Shown one piece after another: positions 46,530 through 54,171 of a DNA stretch of 58,988 nucleotides. The translations under genes were made by a program, and so were the position numbers. The notes beneath the pieces were generated by a model. It searched no databases and was not told the origin of the DNA. It saw only the letters and a list, made by a program, of their open reading frames with translations. Numbering within the stretch: position 1 is the first letter of the stretch; every line of letters begins with the position of its first letter. This DNA comes from Martelella mediterranea (GTDB taxonomy: Bacteria > Pseudomonadota > Alphaproteobacteria > Rhizobiales > Rhizobiaceae), in contig NZ_JAINWJ010000041.1 in assembly GCF_021021415.1 (NCBI RefSeq), positions 1-58,988 of the forward strand, in the 5' to 3' direction.

Positions 46530-46904
46530 TCAGTTGATGCTTCTCAGCGTTCCATCGATGGTCGAGGTATCCGCACCCGAGCCGAGGAAGCTCGTGACAC
46601 CAACGCCAGCCCAGGCCGGCAAGCCGATCAACAGTGCGCCGGCGAGAAACCAGATGAGCATCGACATCGGGGAATGCTGCTGATGCGGATTCCTGGAGTT
46701 CGACACGAGTTTCACAATGCCGATGATGATGCACAAAAGGCCGCCGAAGAAGGCGATGGAGCCGAGAAGGTCGGCCCAAGGGCCAAGTGTGGTCGTCGAA
46801 AAATTGCTGGCAAGATCGCCCAGCGATTGTTGCGCCATCACGGGCCCTAGCGTGGCCAGATAAAAGCCGGAAAATGTCAGCAGGCCGGTGCACTTTCTCT
46901 GCAT
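46530..46904 (-). CDS. icmD: IcmD/DotP/TraR-like membrane protein
   Basis: The 124-residue protein has a signal-like N-terminus (GLLTFSGFYLATLGPVMAQQ). Two membrane helices follow (LLGSIAFFGGLLCIIIGIVKLV and MSMLIWFLAGALLIGLPAWAGVGV) with a short polar loop (SNSRNPHQQHSP). IcmD has the same size and layout, including a PQQ-type loop before the second helix. Assignment rests on layout and on position between dotE/icmC and dotO. Confidence 0.72.
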   Translation of the reverse strand: MQRKCTGLLTFSGFYLATLGPVMAQQSLGDLASNFSTTTLGPWADLLGSIAFFGGLLCIIIGIVKLVSNSRNPHQQHSPMSMLIWFLAGALLIGLPAWAGVGVTSFLGSGADTSTIDGTLRSIN

Positions 46905-46918
46905 TTGGTCTCTCCTTT

Positions 46919-47461
46919 TTATTTGACCAGAAGTTTTTCAAGCATCTGCAGGACTACGACGATGTTGATCGCCAACGTCCCTGCGACGAGATGGACAATC
47001 CCGCGTCCCGTATCGCCGATTTGTCCGCCATTGCCGGCACGGGCGAGCAGGAACAGGCCCCTTACAAATCCGAGAAGGCCGATAAATTGCGCGAAACGAA
47101 CCAGGGCAATAACCGCTCTCTGGCTCATTTCAGCGGAAAGCGGCTTGGTGATTTCGGGCGCGTAGGTGAATACCTGTTCCGCCGACACGCTCTCGGATTG
47201 CAGGAAAAAGCTCATCAGGAATGCCCCGATGACCGTCGACAGCGAAATCAGAAGTGAGCCGACGAAGAACAGAACCAGCGGACCGGTGTATGAGCCAGAC
47301 GCCGCGCCCCCAATACTACGGAGCTCGTGGGCTGAAGCCATGCCGATGATCGAGCGAGCCACGAAGATAAGACCCACCAAAAAGCAGGTGCCTGCGACCA
47401 ACGCCTGCAAGGGGGCAATGATCGCGACACCGCGCTCCAGAAGCTGGACAAAACTATCCAT
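46919..47461 (-). CDS. icmC: IcmC/DotE/TraQ-like membrane protein
   Basis: The 180-residue protein has four hydrophobic segments: ALVAGTCFLVGLIFVARSIIGMA, GPLVLFFVGSLLISLSTVIGAFLMSF, AVIALVRFAQFIGLLGFVRGLFLLARAG and GIVHLVAGTLAINIVVVLQML. The IGLLGFVRGLFLL-AG and GRGIVHLVAGTLAINI segments are typical of IcmC/DotE. The size agrees with IcmC (194) and TraQ (176). The gene order icmC-icmD-dotO is conserved in Dot/Icm-type systems. Confidence 0.8.
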   Translation of the reverse strand: MDSFVQLLERGVAIIAPLQALVAGTCFLVGLIFVARSIIGMASAHELRSIGGAASGSYTGPLVLFFVGSLLISLSTVIGAFLMSFFLQSESVSAEQVFTYAPEITKPLSAEMSQRAVIALVRFAQFIGLLGFVRGLFLLARAGNGGQIGDTGRGIVHLVAGTLAINIVVVLQMLEKLLVK

Positions 47462-47469
47462 AGCCCGCC

Positions 47470-47991
47470 CTATTCCGCACTATCCCCGTCCGGGGCCGGC
47501 ATGGCGACGACCGGATGGGTTACAATCTCGTGCTGCACGCCAACGCCGCCATTTGCGGCCTCAAAGCCAAGAGGCCCGCCGGTGCCCTGGAGCGTGACCA
47601 GTTCGTTCAGGATAAACTCGTCCTGCTTCTTCAGCTCATTCACATGACCGATAATGCGCTCAAGGACGCCGTTCCTGGCGGTCAGTGTGTTCAGTTGCTG
47701 TACCAGGTCAGCCTGCGCGGTTTTAAGTCGTTGTACCTCTGAATGTAGCTCTGAGACCTGCACCGATGTTGCATCGGAGACCCGATCTGATTTGACCGCC
47801 TCTGGTTCACGCAAAAACAGGTAGAGGTTGACCGCCGACACGGCCACAGCGACCACGATCGCCATGAAAACAAGCGATTTAGGGCCAATTTTCAACAAAT
47901 TAGGGTTGCGTCGATACGATTCGTGTTCGTATAACTCAATTTGATTTGTCACGAGAGCCCCCGATGAAGTCTGATTTTTCCCCGAAATCAC
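47470..47991 (-). CDS. Bitopic coiled-coil protein, probable DotF/IcmG/TraP counterpart
   Basis: The 173-residue protein has a cytoplasmic N-terminus of about 40 residues and one membrane helix (SLVFMAIVVAVAVSAVNLYLFL). A periplasmic coiled coil follows (VQVSELHSEVQRLKTAQADLVQQLNTLTARNGVLERIIGHVNELKKQDEF), then a short Gly/Pro-rich tail. DotF has this topology, and the position next to icmC fits TraP. The primary sequence alone does not prove it. It is the first gene of the leftward operon. The start may be ATG 47991 or an in-frame GTG about 14 codons later. Confidence 0.65.
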   Translation of the reverse strand: MISGKNQTSSGALVTNQIELYEHESYRRNPNLLKIGPKSLVFMAIVVAVAVSAVNLYLFLREPEAVKSDRVSDATSVQVSELHSEVQRLKTAQADLVQQLNTLTARNGVLERIIGHVNELKKQDEFILNELVTLQGTGGPLGFEAANGGVGVQHEIVTHPVVAMPAPDGDSAE

Positions 47992-48030
47992 CGGTCCAGA
48001 AAGGGGACTTCACAGCTCCAATGTCTTGAT

Positions 48031-48065
48031 GTATTACAAGCACACGCTGCTTAATGCAACATTGA
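48031..48065 (-). promoter_or_regulatory. Promoter and candidate operator of the leftward T4SS operon
   Basis: On the minus strand TTGCAT (48059-48054) and TAATAC (48036-48031), 17 bp apart, form a good sigma-70 promoter about 40 bp ahead of the first gene. The -35 box lies inside the minus-strand sequence TCAATGTTGCATTAA (48065-48051), which shares T[TC][AG]ATGTTGCAT[TC]AA with the site upstream of dotD. Binding there would block the leftward promoter and could also affect the divergent dsbC-dotI operon. Confidence 0.55.
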
Positions 48066-48096
48066 CAGGAACAAATTAGCGCCGGGGGCCTCCTTA

Positions 48097-49233
48097 ATGT
48101 TCAAACGCAAGTCGGCGGTTTCTACGTCCGTCATTTTCCCCGCCGCCTTACTCGGCCTGTGGCCACTCGGGGCGATCGCCGAAAATGTCACTCAGGCAGA
48201 CATCGACCTGCCCTGGCAGACCACCTTTGTCGGTTGCAGCACATCAGCAGCACCTTTTATCGAGAACCAGCTCAACCTCTATGGCGCGCGCCCGCTGATG
48301 AAAGTTGGCGGCATGCAGGCATGGGCTGTGCCGCAGGGTGACGGCACAGAGAAATTTGCGCTGACAACGGAAGATGGACTGACGATTTTCGGCTCGGTTG
48401 TTGGGCCACAGGGCGAGGACATTTCCGGCGCGTTGCTATCGACAAGACCGAATACTGTTTCCCTCGAAACCGCCAGCGCCCCTTCTCCTTCAGGGTCCCC
48501 TTCACCGAAGGTTGCCAACGAGGAGCCCGCTGCATCGAACCCCAGCGCTCTCGAACCCCCCGGTCGGTTGACCGAGGCAGTTCCTGCGGAAGCGGAACCT
48601 GTCAAAGCACCGTCTTCGGATGTAGTTGAACCGAGCGACGATGCCGCGCGGGCCGCATCGGCCGATCAGGCGGACGCTGGCAAACCGCCCAAACTGGCGT
48701 CGGTGGGCTCTCAAAATACACCAGACATTCCGACCGCCCAGTCTTTGGATGAGCTGGTGCAGCAGGCCCATGATTTCAGCGCGTGGTTCCCGGTCGGCAA
48801 TCCAAAGCCCGATGCACCGACCTTTTTCCTGCTTGCCGATCCCACGTGCCCGCATTGTGCATGGTCGATCGATTCAATGAAGCCGCTCATCCAAAACGGC
48901 GATATCGACCTGCGCATCATTCTCGTCCCGATCCTCAGCGAGGCGGCTTTCAATATCTCTGCGGCCATCCTTCAGTCGGACAATGTCGGCACGGTTTTCC
49001 TGAAAAATGAGTATGCCGCGACCTCAAGCGTTGGTGGTCAAAAGGTTGCTGCAATTGCTCCCGACAAGATCGACGATCAGACGGCGGATATTCTTCGCCG
49101 AAACGTGTTGTGGATGCGCCAGAACGGGATCAAGGGCGTTCCCTTCTTCATCTACAAGACTCCCGAGGGCGGACAGTTCGCATTTGGCAATCTCACCCAG
49201 CAGGCGCTCGATACGGCGCTCACGATGGAGTAG
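48097..49233 (+). CDS. DsbC-like disulfide isomerase with N-terminal extension, T4SS associated
   Basis: The 378-residue protein has a signal peptide (SVIFPAALLGLWPLGAIA) and an N-terminal domain of about 100 residues. A long Pro/Ala/Glu-rich linker follows (about 125-210), then a thioredoxin-fold domain with active site CPHC (Cys251, Cys254) in ADPTCPHCAWSID and a cis-proline loop KGVPFFIYKTPEGG. It resembles DsbC/DsbG or TrbB-type conjugation isomerases. It is the first gene of the rightward operon ahead of dotI. Likely clients are the cysteine-containing periplasmic proteins of the facing operon (inference). Confidence 0.8.
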   Translation: MFKRKSAVSTSVIFPAALLGLWPLGAIAENVTQADIDLPWQTTFVGCSTSAAPFIENQLNLYGARPLMKVGGMQAWAVPQGDGTEKFALTTEDGLTIFGSVVGPQGEDISGALLSTRPNTVSLETASAPSPSGSPSPKVANEEPAASNPSALEPPGRLTEAVPAEAEPVKAPSSDVVEPSDDAARAASADQADAGKPPKLASVGSQNTPDIPTAQSLDELVQQAHDFSAWFPVGNPKPDAPTFFLLADPTCPHCAWSIDSMKPLIQNGDIDLRIILVPILSEAAFNISAAILQSDNVGTVFLKNEYAATSSVGGQKVAAIAPDKIDDQTADILRRNVLWMRQNGIKGVPFFIYKTPEGGQFAFGNLTQQALDTALTME

Positions 49234-49235
49234 TC

Positions 49236-49877
49236 ATGAGCGAGCAATCCTACGGCGCACTCGAAACCGTCATGAAGCGCACACAGACGTACCGGACAGC
49301 GTTCCGGGTGATGTCGGTGATCAGCGGTGCGCTTCTGGTCACAACCGTCGTTTCGGTGGGCGCTGCGGCCTACCTTGCCACCCATAAGCCCGAGCCGCGC
49401 TATTTTGCGACAACGACCAACGGCCAAATCTTGCCATTGGTGGCGTTGGATAAACCGCACCTCAATGCAAACGAAGTCGCCAACTTCGCCACCCAGGCCG
49501 TGACCGCCGCGCTGACTTACTCGTTCACCAACTATCGCGCCGACCTCACCGCCGTGCAGAAGTATTTCACCCAGCCCGCCGGATGGAATTCGTTCATCGA
49601 CGCTCTGGACAAGAGCGGCCAGCTCGAAATGGTGAAAGAACGCAGGCTGAATACTACGGCAGTCGCACAAGATGCGGTGATCCTGTCGCAGGGGCCAAAC
49701 GCCCGTGGCGTTTATCAGTGGGTCGTGCAGATTCCGCTCCGCATCACCTATGAATCCGCGAGCGAAGTGTCCGGGCAGGATCTTCTTGTGACAGTTACCA
49801 TCAATCGGATGGAAACCTATCAGACCCCTGAAGCCGTCGCGATCAACCGCTTTATCGCAGCGCGTGGAGGCGCCTAA
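49236..49877 (+). CDS. dotI: DotI/IcmL/TraM-family inner-membrane core protein
   Basis: The 213-residue protein starts MSEQSYGALETVMKRTQTYRTAFRV. One membrane helix (MSVISGALLVTTVVSVGAAAYLA) is followed by a periplasmic NTF2-like, VirB8-related domain (LNANEVANFATQAVTAALTYSFTNYRADLTAVQKYFTQPAGWNSFIDAL and VVQIPLRITYESASEVSGQDLLVTVTINR). Length and layout equal those of IcmL (212). The ATG at 49236 is 2 bp after the dsbC-like stop. The stop overlaps dotH (TAATG). Confidence 0.9.
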   Translation: MSEQSYGALETVMKRTQTYRTAFRVMSVISGALLVTTVVSVGAAAYLATHKPEPRYFATTTNGQILPLVALDKPHLNANEVANFATQAVTAALTYSFTNYRADLTAVQKYFTQPAGWNSFIDALDKSGQLEMVKERRLNTTAVAQDAVILSQGPNARGVYQWVVQIPLRITYESASEVSGQDLLVTVTINRMETYQTPEAVAINRFIAARGGA

Positions 49878-50896
49878 TGAAAATGCGTACTTCAGGCGCC
49901 CTGCTATGCGTTCTCCTAGCGACCACTGCCCCTGCATTCGCGCAGGACGCGCCGAGCGGGCTTGCCCAAGCGGCTGCCCAAGGCACGCAGCGCGCCGAAC
50001 AGATTAATCAGCAGCAAGCCGACCAGCAACAATACGAGCAGCCCGACAGCGAGTTTCCTGTCATTGGGTCTGACCACCTACTGAAGTCGCTGGATGAGTT
50101 GGACCGTCCGCTGTCGCCCGAAGAAATCACGGCTTACGGTGCGGCGGTTCAATCTCAAATGCCGATGACCCCCGAGTTGATCCGCGACTACAAGCGTCGG
50201 GTGAATGAAAGTCAGAAGGCCGCGGCTCAACCCGCTGCCGGCTTTCGGCCGAAGGCGATCTCTGATCAGGTTCAGGTTTCGCTTGAGGCGTCCGCCCAAA
50301 CCACGGCCATCAAAACCTCGCCCGGAACGATCTCCAACCTCGCCTTCTTTGACCGCACCGGAAAGGCTTGGCCCATTGCCAGCTACGGCGTCGGTCGCCC
50401 CAATGCGTTTCAGGTCTATGCGATGCAGGAGGGCAGCAATCAGCTCATGATTACCCCGCTTCTTCCGCATGCCTTTACAAACCTGACCATTTCTCTGGTC
50501 GGTGAGGACCGGCCATTAATCATCGACGTCGAGACAAACGAGAAGGTCACGCAATATCGGCGCGACTATCAGGTCGACGGTCTTGGCCCGAACGCGCATG
50601 TTTCCACGGCCGTAAGCGCACCGCCGAGCCGCGCCTCCAACAAGGTGATGATGGCGTTCGTCCAAGGTGCTGGCATTCCACAAAGCGCCACGAGGCTTTC
50701 CACGGACGAGCCGTCCGTATCGGCGTGGCGATACGGAAAGGATCTCTACATCCGCACGACCAGCACGCTGCTTTCACCATCCTGGACTGAAAGCTTGACC
50801 GGTCCCGGCTCGGTTCACGCCTACAAGCTCAAACCTACGCCCGTTGCACTGATCTCGTCCGATGGCTCTGTCAAGAAAGTGAGAATTTTCCAATGA
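49877..50896 (+). CDS. dotH: DotH/IcmK/TraN-family outer-membrane complex protein
   Basis: The 339-residue exported protein has a signal peptide ending APAFA and a Gln-rich segment (residues about 33-60, QINQQQADQQQYEQ). The conserved C-terminal half contains TISNLAFFDRTGKAWPIASYGVGRPNAF, LMITPLLPHAFTNLTISLVGEDRPLIIDVE and LYIRTTSTLLSPSWTESLTG, typical of IcmK/TraN. DotH forms the outer-membrane ring with DotC and DotD. It overlaps both dotI (TAATG) and dotG (ATGA). Confidence 0.92.
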   Translation: MKMRTSGALLCVLLATTAPAFAQDAPSGLAQAAAQGTQRAEQINQQQADQQQYEQPDSEFPVIGSDHLLKSLDELDRPLSPEEITAYGAAVQSQMPMTPELIRDYKRRVNESQKAAAQPAAGFRPKAISDQVQVSLEASAQTTAIKTSPGTISNLAFFDRTGKAWPIASYGVGRPNAFQVYAMQEGSNQLMITPLLPHAFTNLTISLVGEDRPLIIDVETNEKVTQYRRDYQVDGLGPNAHVSTAVSAPPSRASNKVMMAFVQGAGIPQSATRLSTDEPSVSAWRYGKDLYIRTTSTLLSPSWTESLTGPGSVHAYKLKPTPVALISSDGSVKKVRIFQ

Positions 50897-52185
50897 CCGA
50901 TTCAGAAAACCGATCTGACGAGAACCACAACAACCCCGATACCAGCGAAACGCACCAGGGCGCGCCGGAAGTCGAGACTGAATCGCCCATGAACGATGAA
51001 CGGCGTTCCACGATCGATCGGAGCGCGCAGCGCAACAATCGCATTGTCTACGGCGGTATTCTGGTGATCGCAGTCGGTCTTGGTTTCGTGTTGTGGCAGA
51101 GCTATTCGTCTTCGCCCGTTCCATCGTCGAGCGTTGCGCGCCCGCCGAACGTCGACAGTACGCCCGGTGGCGAACAGCAAGGACGTTCAGAGCGCTACCA
51201 GAATACGCTCGATCACTCGAACGAGGTCGGTGCTGAGACAGCTTTTGAAAATGACGAGAGCTTCATCGCGACACCTGACGAAGCCATGCGGTCGATTGAT
51301 ACGATCGGGCAAAAGAAAGAGCCGTCGCCGGTCAAACGGCCAGTCGCGCCCGCCAATGTAATCGAGCGTCGCGCCCAACCTGTTGAATACCGAACCGCCG
51401 ATCGCCGGCCGCCACCCAAACCGCAAACTGACTATCGACGCATTGATCAGCTTGCGAGCGCCATGAGCGCGCAACAGCAAGGATTGCTTCAGTCCTGGCA
51501 GCCTGTGGCCTCGCAGGCAACAGTTGTCGTTGAACAGGATCTGTATACGCCGCCCGAACAGCTCACAGCCAGCAACGGACAGGGCGGTGGCAATGGTTCC
51601 GTCCAGTCGTCCGGATCTTCACCGGTTCAAACCTATGCGGTCGCCGGCGACACGGTCATGGCGCGTATCCAGAACGCTTCCGATTCCGATACGCCCGGAC
51701 CTGTGATCGCCGAGATCATCAATGGCCCCCTCGATGGCGCCCGCGCCATTGGCGCCTTAGAGGTGAACAAGACGCAGAGCGCGCTCGTCATTCAGTTCGA
51801 TCGGATCGTGATGCCCGATGGCGCAAACTACGACACCAGCGCCTATGCGATCGATGCGCAGCAGTCGACCATCGCCGTGAAAACAGACATCGACCGTCGT
51901 TATTTTCAGCGGTATGGCGGCAAGATGGCAGCCGCGTTCATTTCCGGGCTGAGTGGTTCTCTATCTGAACCACAGCAGCAATATGTTGGCATTTCCGACA
52001 ATATTGGCTCCATCATCACCAACAAGCCGACGGTGAACGAAAGCATCTATGCCGGCTTCGCCGCGGCTGGCGACGCCATTTCCAGCGACCTCAACAACAA
52101 CGCGCCGAGTGGCCCCTTGGTCAAGGTTCGTGCCGGTCAGATGATCGGCATCCTTTTCCTCGAAAATGTCGCGGTGGCGAACTGA
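50893..52185 (+). CDS. dotG: DotG/IcmE/TraO-family core protein (VirB10-like)
   Basis: The 430-residue protein has an N-terminal cytoplasmic acidic region and a single membrane helix (IVYGGILVIAVGLGFVLWQSY, about 47-67). A proline/glutamine-rich periplasmic linker follows, then a C-terminal VirB10/TrbI-type domain (TYAVAGDTVMARIQNASDSDTPGPVIAEIINGPLDGARAIG ... VRAGQMIGILFLENV). The length equals that of IncI TraO (about 430); it lacks the long pentapeptide-like repeats of Legionella DotG. It spans both membranes and connects inner and outer parts of the channel. Confidence 0.92.
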   Translation: MTDSENRSDENHNNPDTSETHQGAPEVETESPMNDERRSTIDRSAQRNNRIVYGGILVIAVGLGFVLWQSYSSSPVPSSSVARPPNVDSTPGGEQQGRSERYQNTLDHSNEVGAETAFENDESFIATPDEAMRSIDTIGQKKEPSPVKRPVAPANVIERRAQPVEYRTADRRPPPKPQTDYRRIDQLASAMSAQQQGLLQSWQPVASQATVVVEQDLYTPPEQLTASNGQGGGNGSVQSSGSSPVQTYAVAGDTVMARIQNASDSDTPGPVIAEIINGPLDGARAIGALEVNKTQSALVIQFDRIVMPDGANYDTSAYAIDAQQSTIAVKTDIDRRYFQRYGGKMAAAFISGLSGSLSEPQQQYVGISDNIGSIITNKPTVNESIYAGFAAAGDAISSDLNNNAPSGPLVKVRAGQMIGILFLENVAVAN

Positions 52186-52505
52186 TGGCAGACGGCGGTT
52201 TCAATATCTACGGGACGCCGGTCTACTGGCGGGAAACAGTACGAACACCGCGCCTGCTTATCTTCGATGCACGCCTGATATTCTTCTTCCTGCTTCTGAC
52301 GTTGCACTTGCGGCTGTGGACCTTCATCGCTCTGGTCCTCGCGTGCTGCGGGTTCTGGCTCATCGAGCGCTATGGGTACGCTTTCCCGAATGCACTGAGG
52401 GCCATTCGCAGCCTTGTTGCTGGCCGCCAACGTCCTGCCCTGCCCGGCTACAGATACCGGTCAATGATCGACTATGGCTTCGAAACCGGAAGGACGTTCC
52501 ATTGA
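52185..52505 (+). CDS. icmT: IcmT/TraK-family membrane protein
   Basis: The 106-residue protein contains YWRETVRTPRLLIFDARLIFFFLLLTLHLRLWTFIALVLACCGFWLIERYGYAFPNALRAIRSLVAG. The W-R-x-PR-xx-F-D-R signature followed by two membrane helices is typical of IcmT/TraK. The ATG overlaps the dotG stop by 1 bp. It is the last clear gene of the rightward T4SS operon before repC. Confidence 0.88.
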   Translation: MADGGFNIYGTPVYWRETVRTPRLLIFDARLIFFFLLLTLHLRLWTFIALVLACCGFWLIERYGYAFPNALRAIRSLVAGRQRPALPGYRYRSMIDYGFETGRTFH

Positions 52506-52600
52506 CCGAACATCTGCCAAATAACCCTGGAGGCGCTGGACGCAATGGCGGAATCTCGGTCAATCAAACGGATACGGAATCAGTCGGCTCACGTCGCTGA
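52502..52600 (+). CDS. Possible 32-residue peptide coupled to icmT
   Basis: A TTG overlapping the icmT stop (TTGA) opens a 32-codon frame (TEHLPNNPGGAGRNGGISVN to SVGSRR). It is hydrophilic, Gly/Asn-rich and not recognised. It may only be non-coding spacer. Confidence 0.2.
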   Translation: MTEHLPNNPGGAGRNGGISVNQTDTESVGSRR

Positions 52601-52607
52601 TTCTATT

Positions 52608-52626
52608 TTGACTTCATTGAAGTCAA
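52608..52626. promoter_or_regulatory. Palindromic operator-like site upstream of repC
   Basis: TTGACTTCA and TGAAGTCAA form a perfect 9-bp inverted repeat around a single T. It begins 8 bp after the last small frame of the T4SS operon and 216 bp before repC. TTGACT could itself serve as a -35 box. A regulator-binding site controlling repC transcription is the simplest reading. Confidence 0.5.
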
Positions 52627-52675
52627 ATTCATCACGACAAAAAGGAGAGATGAGTTGAGGTAGGCTCAAAACAAC

Positions 52676-52708
52676 AAAGCCCCGCTCGGCTGCAACCGGC
52701 GGGGGCTT
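52676..52708 (-). ncRNA. Terminator hairpin of a probable repC antisense RNA
   Basis: AAAGCCCCGC (52676-52685) and GCGGGGGCTT (52699-52708) form a hairpin with one unpaired base. Read leftward it is followed by TGTTGTTTTG, a rho-independent terminator for a minus-strand transcript. RepC replicons carry a small antisense RNA at exactly this place, ending in such a hairpin, which represses repC translation. The promoter of the RNA, expected between about 52760 and 52840, could not be assigned. Confidence 0.55.
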
Positions 52709-52711
52709 AGT

Positions 52712-52750
52712 GCTAAAAAAGGCCAATAAACTTGATAGGCCCTTTTTAGC
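52712..52750 (+). promoter_or_regulatory. Leader hairpin upstream of repC
   Basis: GCTAAAAAAGGCC (52712-52724) pairs with GGCCCTTTTTAGC (52738-52750), with one mismatch and a 13-base loop. Its A/T-rich arm ending in T residues could act as an attenuator in the repC leader. This matches the antisense-RNA-controlled S-element described for repC genes. The function here is inferred from that precedent. Confidence 0.55.
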
Positions 52751-52841
52751 ATTCACCCGACATCGTAGGCAAGAGAAAAAACGCATTCTATGCGCACGAT
52801 ACCGCTTTGCCTGCTTCCTGCTTGAACGCAAGGAAAACGGA

Positions 52842-54146
52842 ATGTTGAACTCAGCGATTGCGCGGCCCTCCGGCTGGCGCAAACAAACGCCCGACCGCGC
52901 CTATTTCTCAGACCTTGCGGCCAAGGCTCCCATTGGTGATCACGGCCGCGCGGAAATCAGACAGCTTCTCAATCGCATTCGGCCCGTGCTGCGGACGAAC
53001 ACAACGCAAATGCTCCTGTTGAATATCCTTTTCGATGCCACCTATGAGCAAGATTGGCAACAAGGATCGCAGCCGATCGTCTGGCTGTCCAACGACGCCC
53101 TTGCCCGCCAGCTCAATATCAGCGTCAGCGCCACGCGCGCCGCGCTGCGGGCGCTCACTGACATGGGCGTCATTACGCATCATGACAGCGCCAATTGCCG
53201 CCGCTTCGGGCATCGCGACCGATCCGGCCGGATTGTTCATGCCCACGGCATCAGCCTCGCCTTGCTCGAAGCGCGGTTTGGCGAGTTGACGGCGAAGGCC
53301 GACAAGCTCGATCTCGAAAACCATCGCCGGCGCGTCCTGCGCAACGACATCACGTCGCTTAGGCGCAACATCATGGCAACGCTCGAAATCGCCAAGGAGA
53401 CGGTCAAGCCGTCGCGCTGGCATTCGATTGCCCAGCGCTTCGACCAGCTCAGGGCCTTTCTCGGAAAGATCGGCCGCGCCAGCGTCGAGCATCTGGAGCG
53501 GATGCACCGCGATTTCGAACGCCTCTGGAAGGCGCTCAATGCCCTCGTCATGCGTGACTTGGACAAGAAAACTGACACCAAGGCGTCATCTGACGGGCAC
53601 CTATTAGAACATACAACCCAACCTGAAACTGTATCTTGTAATGAAGAACGGAGTCGCGCTAACGCGCAACACTCTGGTTTTCAAGCTGACAGCGCCTTCA
53701 GCGCTGAAAAGATGGCTCTTGAAAATGAGCCTCGGCAGGTTGAGGGGCATGAGCAACCCGAAGAATCGGTGAAATCCGGACGGCGGATAGATCTTCGAAC
53801 CGTGTTGGCCGCATGCCCGATCATTTCCGAGCTTTCCGCCGAACCGCCGCGAAGCTGGCGCGAGCTGGACGCATACGCCGCGGAACTTCGCCCCATGTTC
53901 GGCGTCTCGGCTCACGCCTGGGCAGAAATGCGACAAGTCGCAGGGCAAGGGCTCGCTGCGCTCGCCCTTGCCATTACCGCCCAAAAATATGCCGACGGCG
54001 AGGTCAGTTCGCCGGGCGGATATCTGCGGGGAATGGCCCGGAAAGCCGCCGAGGGGGAATTGCATCTCGAAAAGTCCTTGCACGGGCTGCTCGCCCGAAA
54101 ATTGGCCGCGCGGCCGGATCAAAGCCGCCAAGAGCTGTTCCAATAG
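52842..54146 (+). CDS. repC: RepC plasmid replication initiator
   Basis: The 434-residue protein starts MLNSAIARPSGWRKQTPDRAYFSDLAAKAPIGDHGRAEIR. An N-terminal winged-helix DNA-binding domain contains WLSNDALARQLNISVSATRAALRALTDMGVITHHDSANCRRFGHRD. A central helical region, a variable linker (about 245-310) and the RepC C-terminal domain follow (PRSWRELDAYAAELRPMFGVSAHAWAEM ... SSPGGYLRGMARKAAEGEL). RepC initiates replication at an origin inside its own gene. No repA or repB lies in the window, so this looks like a repC-only replicon or one with distant partition genes. The ATG at 52842 follows AAGGAAAACGG. Confidence 0.93.
   Translation: MLNSAIARPSGWRKQTPDRAYFSDLAAKAPIGDHGRAEIRQLLNRIRPVLRTNTTQMLLLNILFDATYEQDWQQGSQPIVWLSNDALARQLNISVSATRAALRALTDMGVITHHDSANCRRFGHRDRSGRIVHAHGISLALLEARFGELTAKADKLDLENHRRRVLRNDITSLRRNIMATLEIAKETVKPSRWHSIAQRFDQLRAFLGKIGRASVEHLERMHRDFERLWKALNALVMRDLDKKTDTKASSDGHLLEHTTQPETVSCNEERSRANAQHSGFQADSAFSAEKMALENEPRQVEGHEQPEESVKSGRRIDLRTVLAACPIISELSAEPPRSWRELDAYAAELRPMFGVSAHAWAEMRQVAGQGLAALALAITAQKYADGEVSSPGGYLRGMARKAAEGELHLEKSLHGLLARKLAARPDQSRQELFQ
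53575..53700. other. Candidate replication origin inside repC
   Basis: The variable linker of repC is locally richer in A+T than its GC-rich surroundings (for example CACCTATTAGAACATACAAC). In characterised repABC plasmids the origin lies in an A+T-rich segment in the middle of repC. The assignment rests on that precedent and on composition only. Confidence 0.4.
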
Positions 54147-54171
54147 TGGGTTAGGAGGCTGAAATTCCAAC

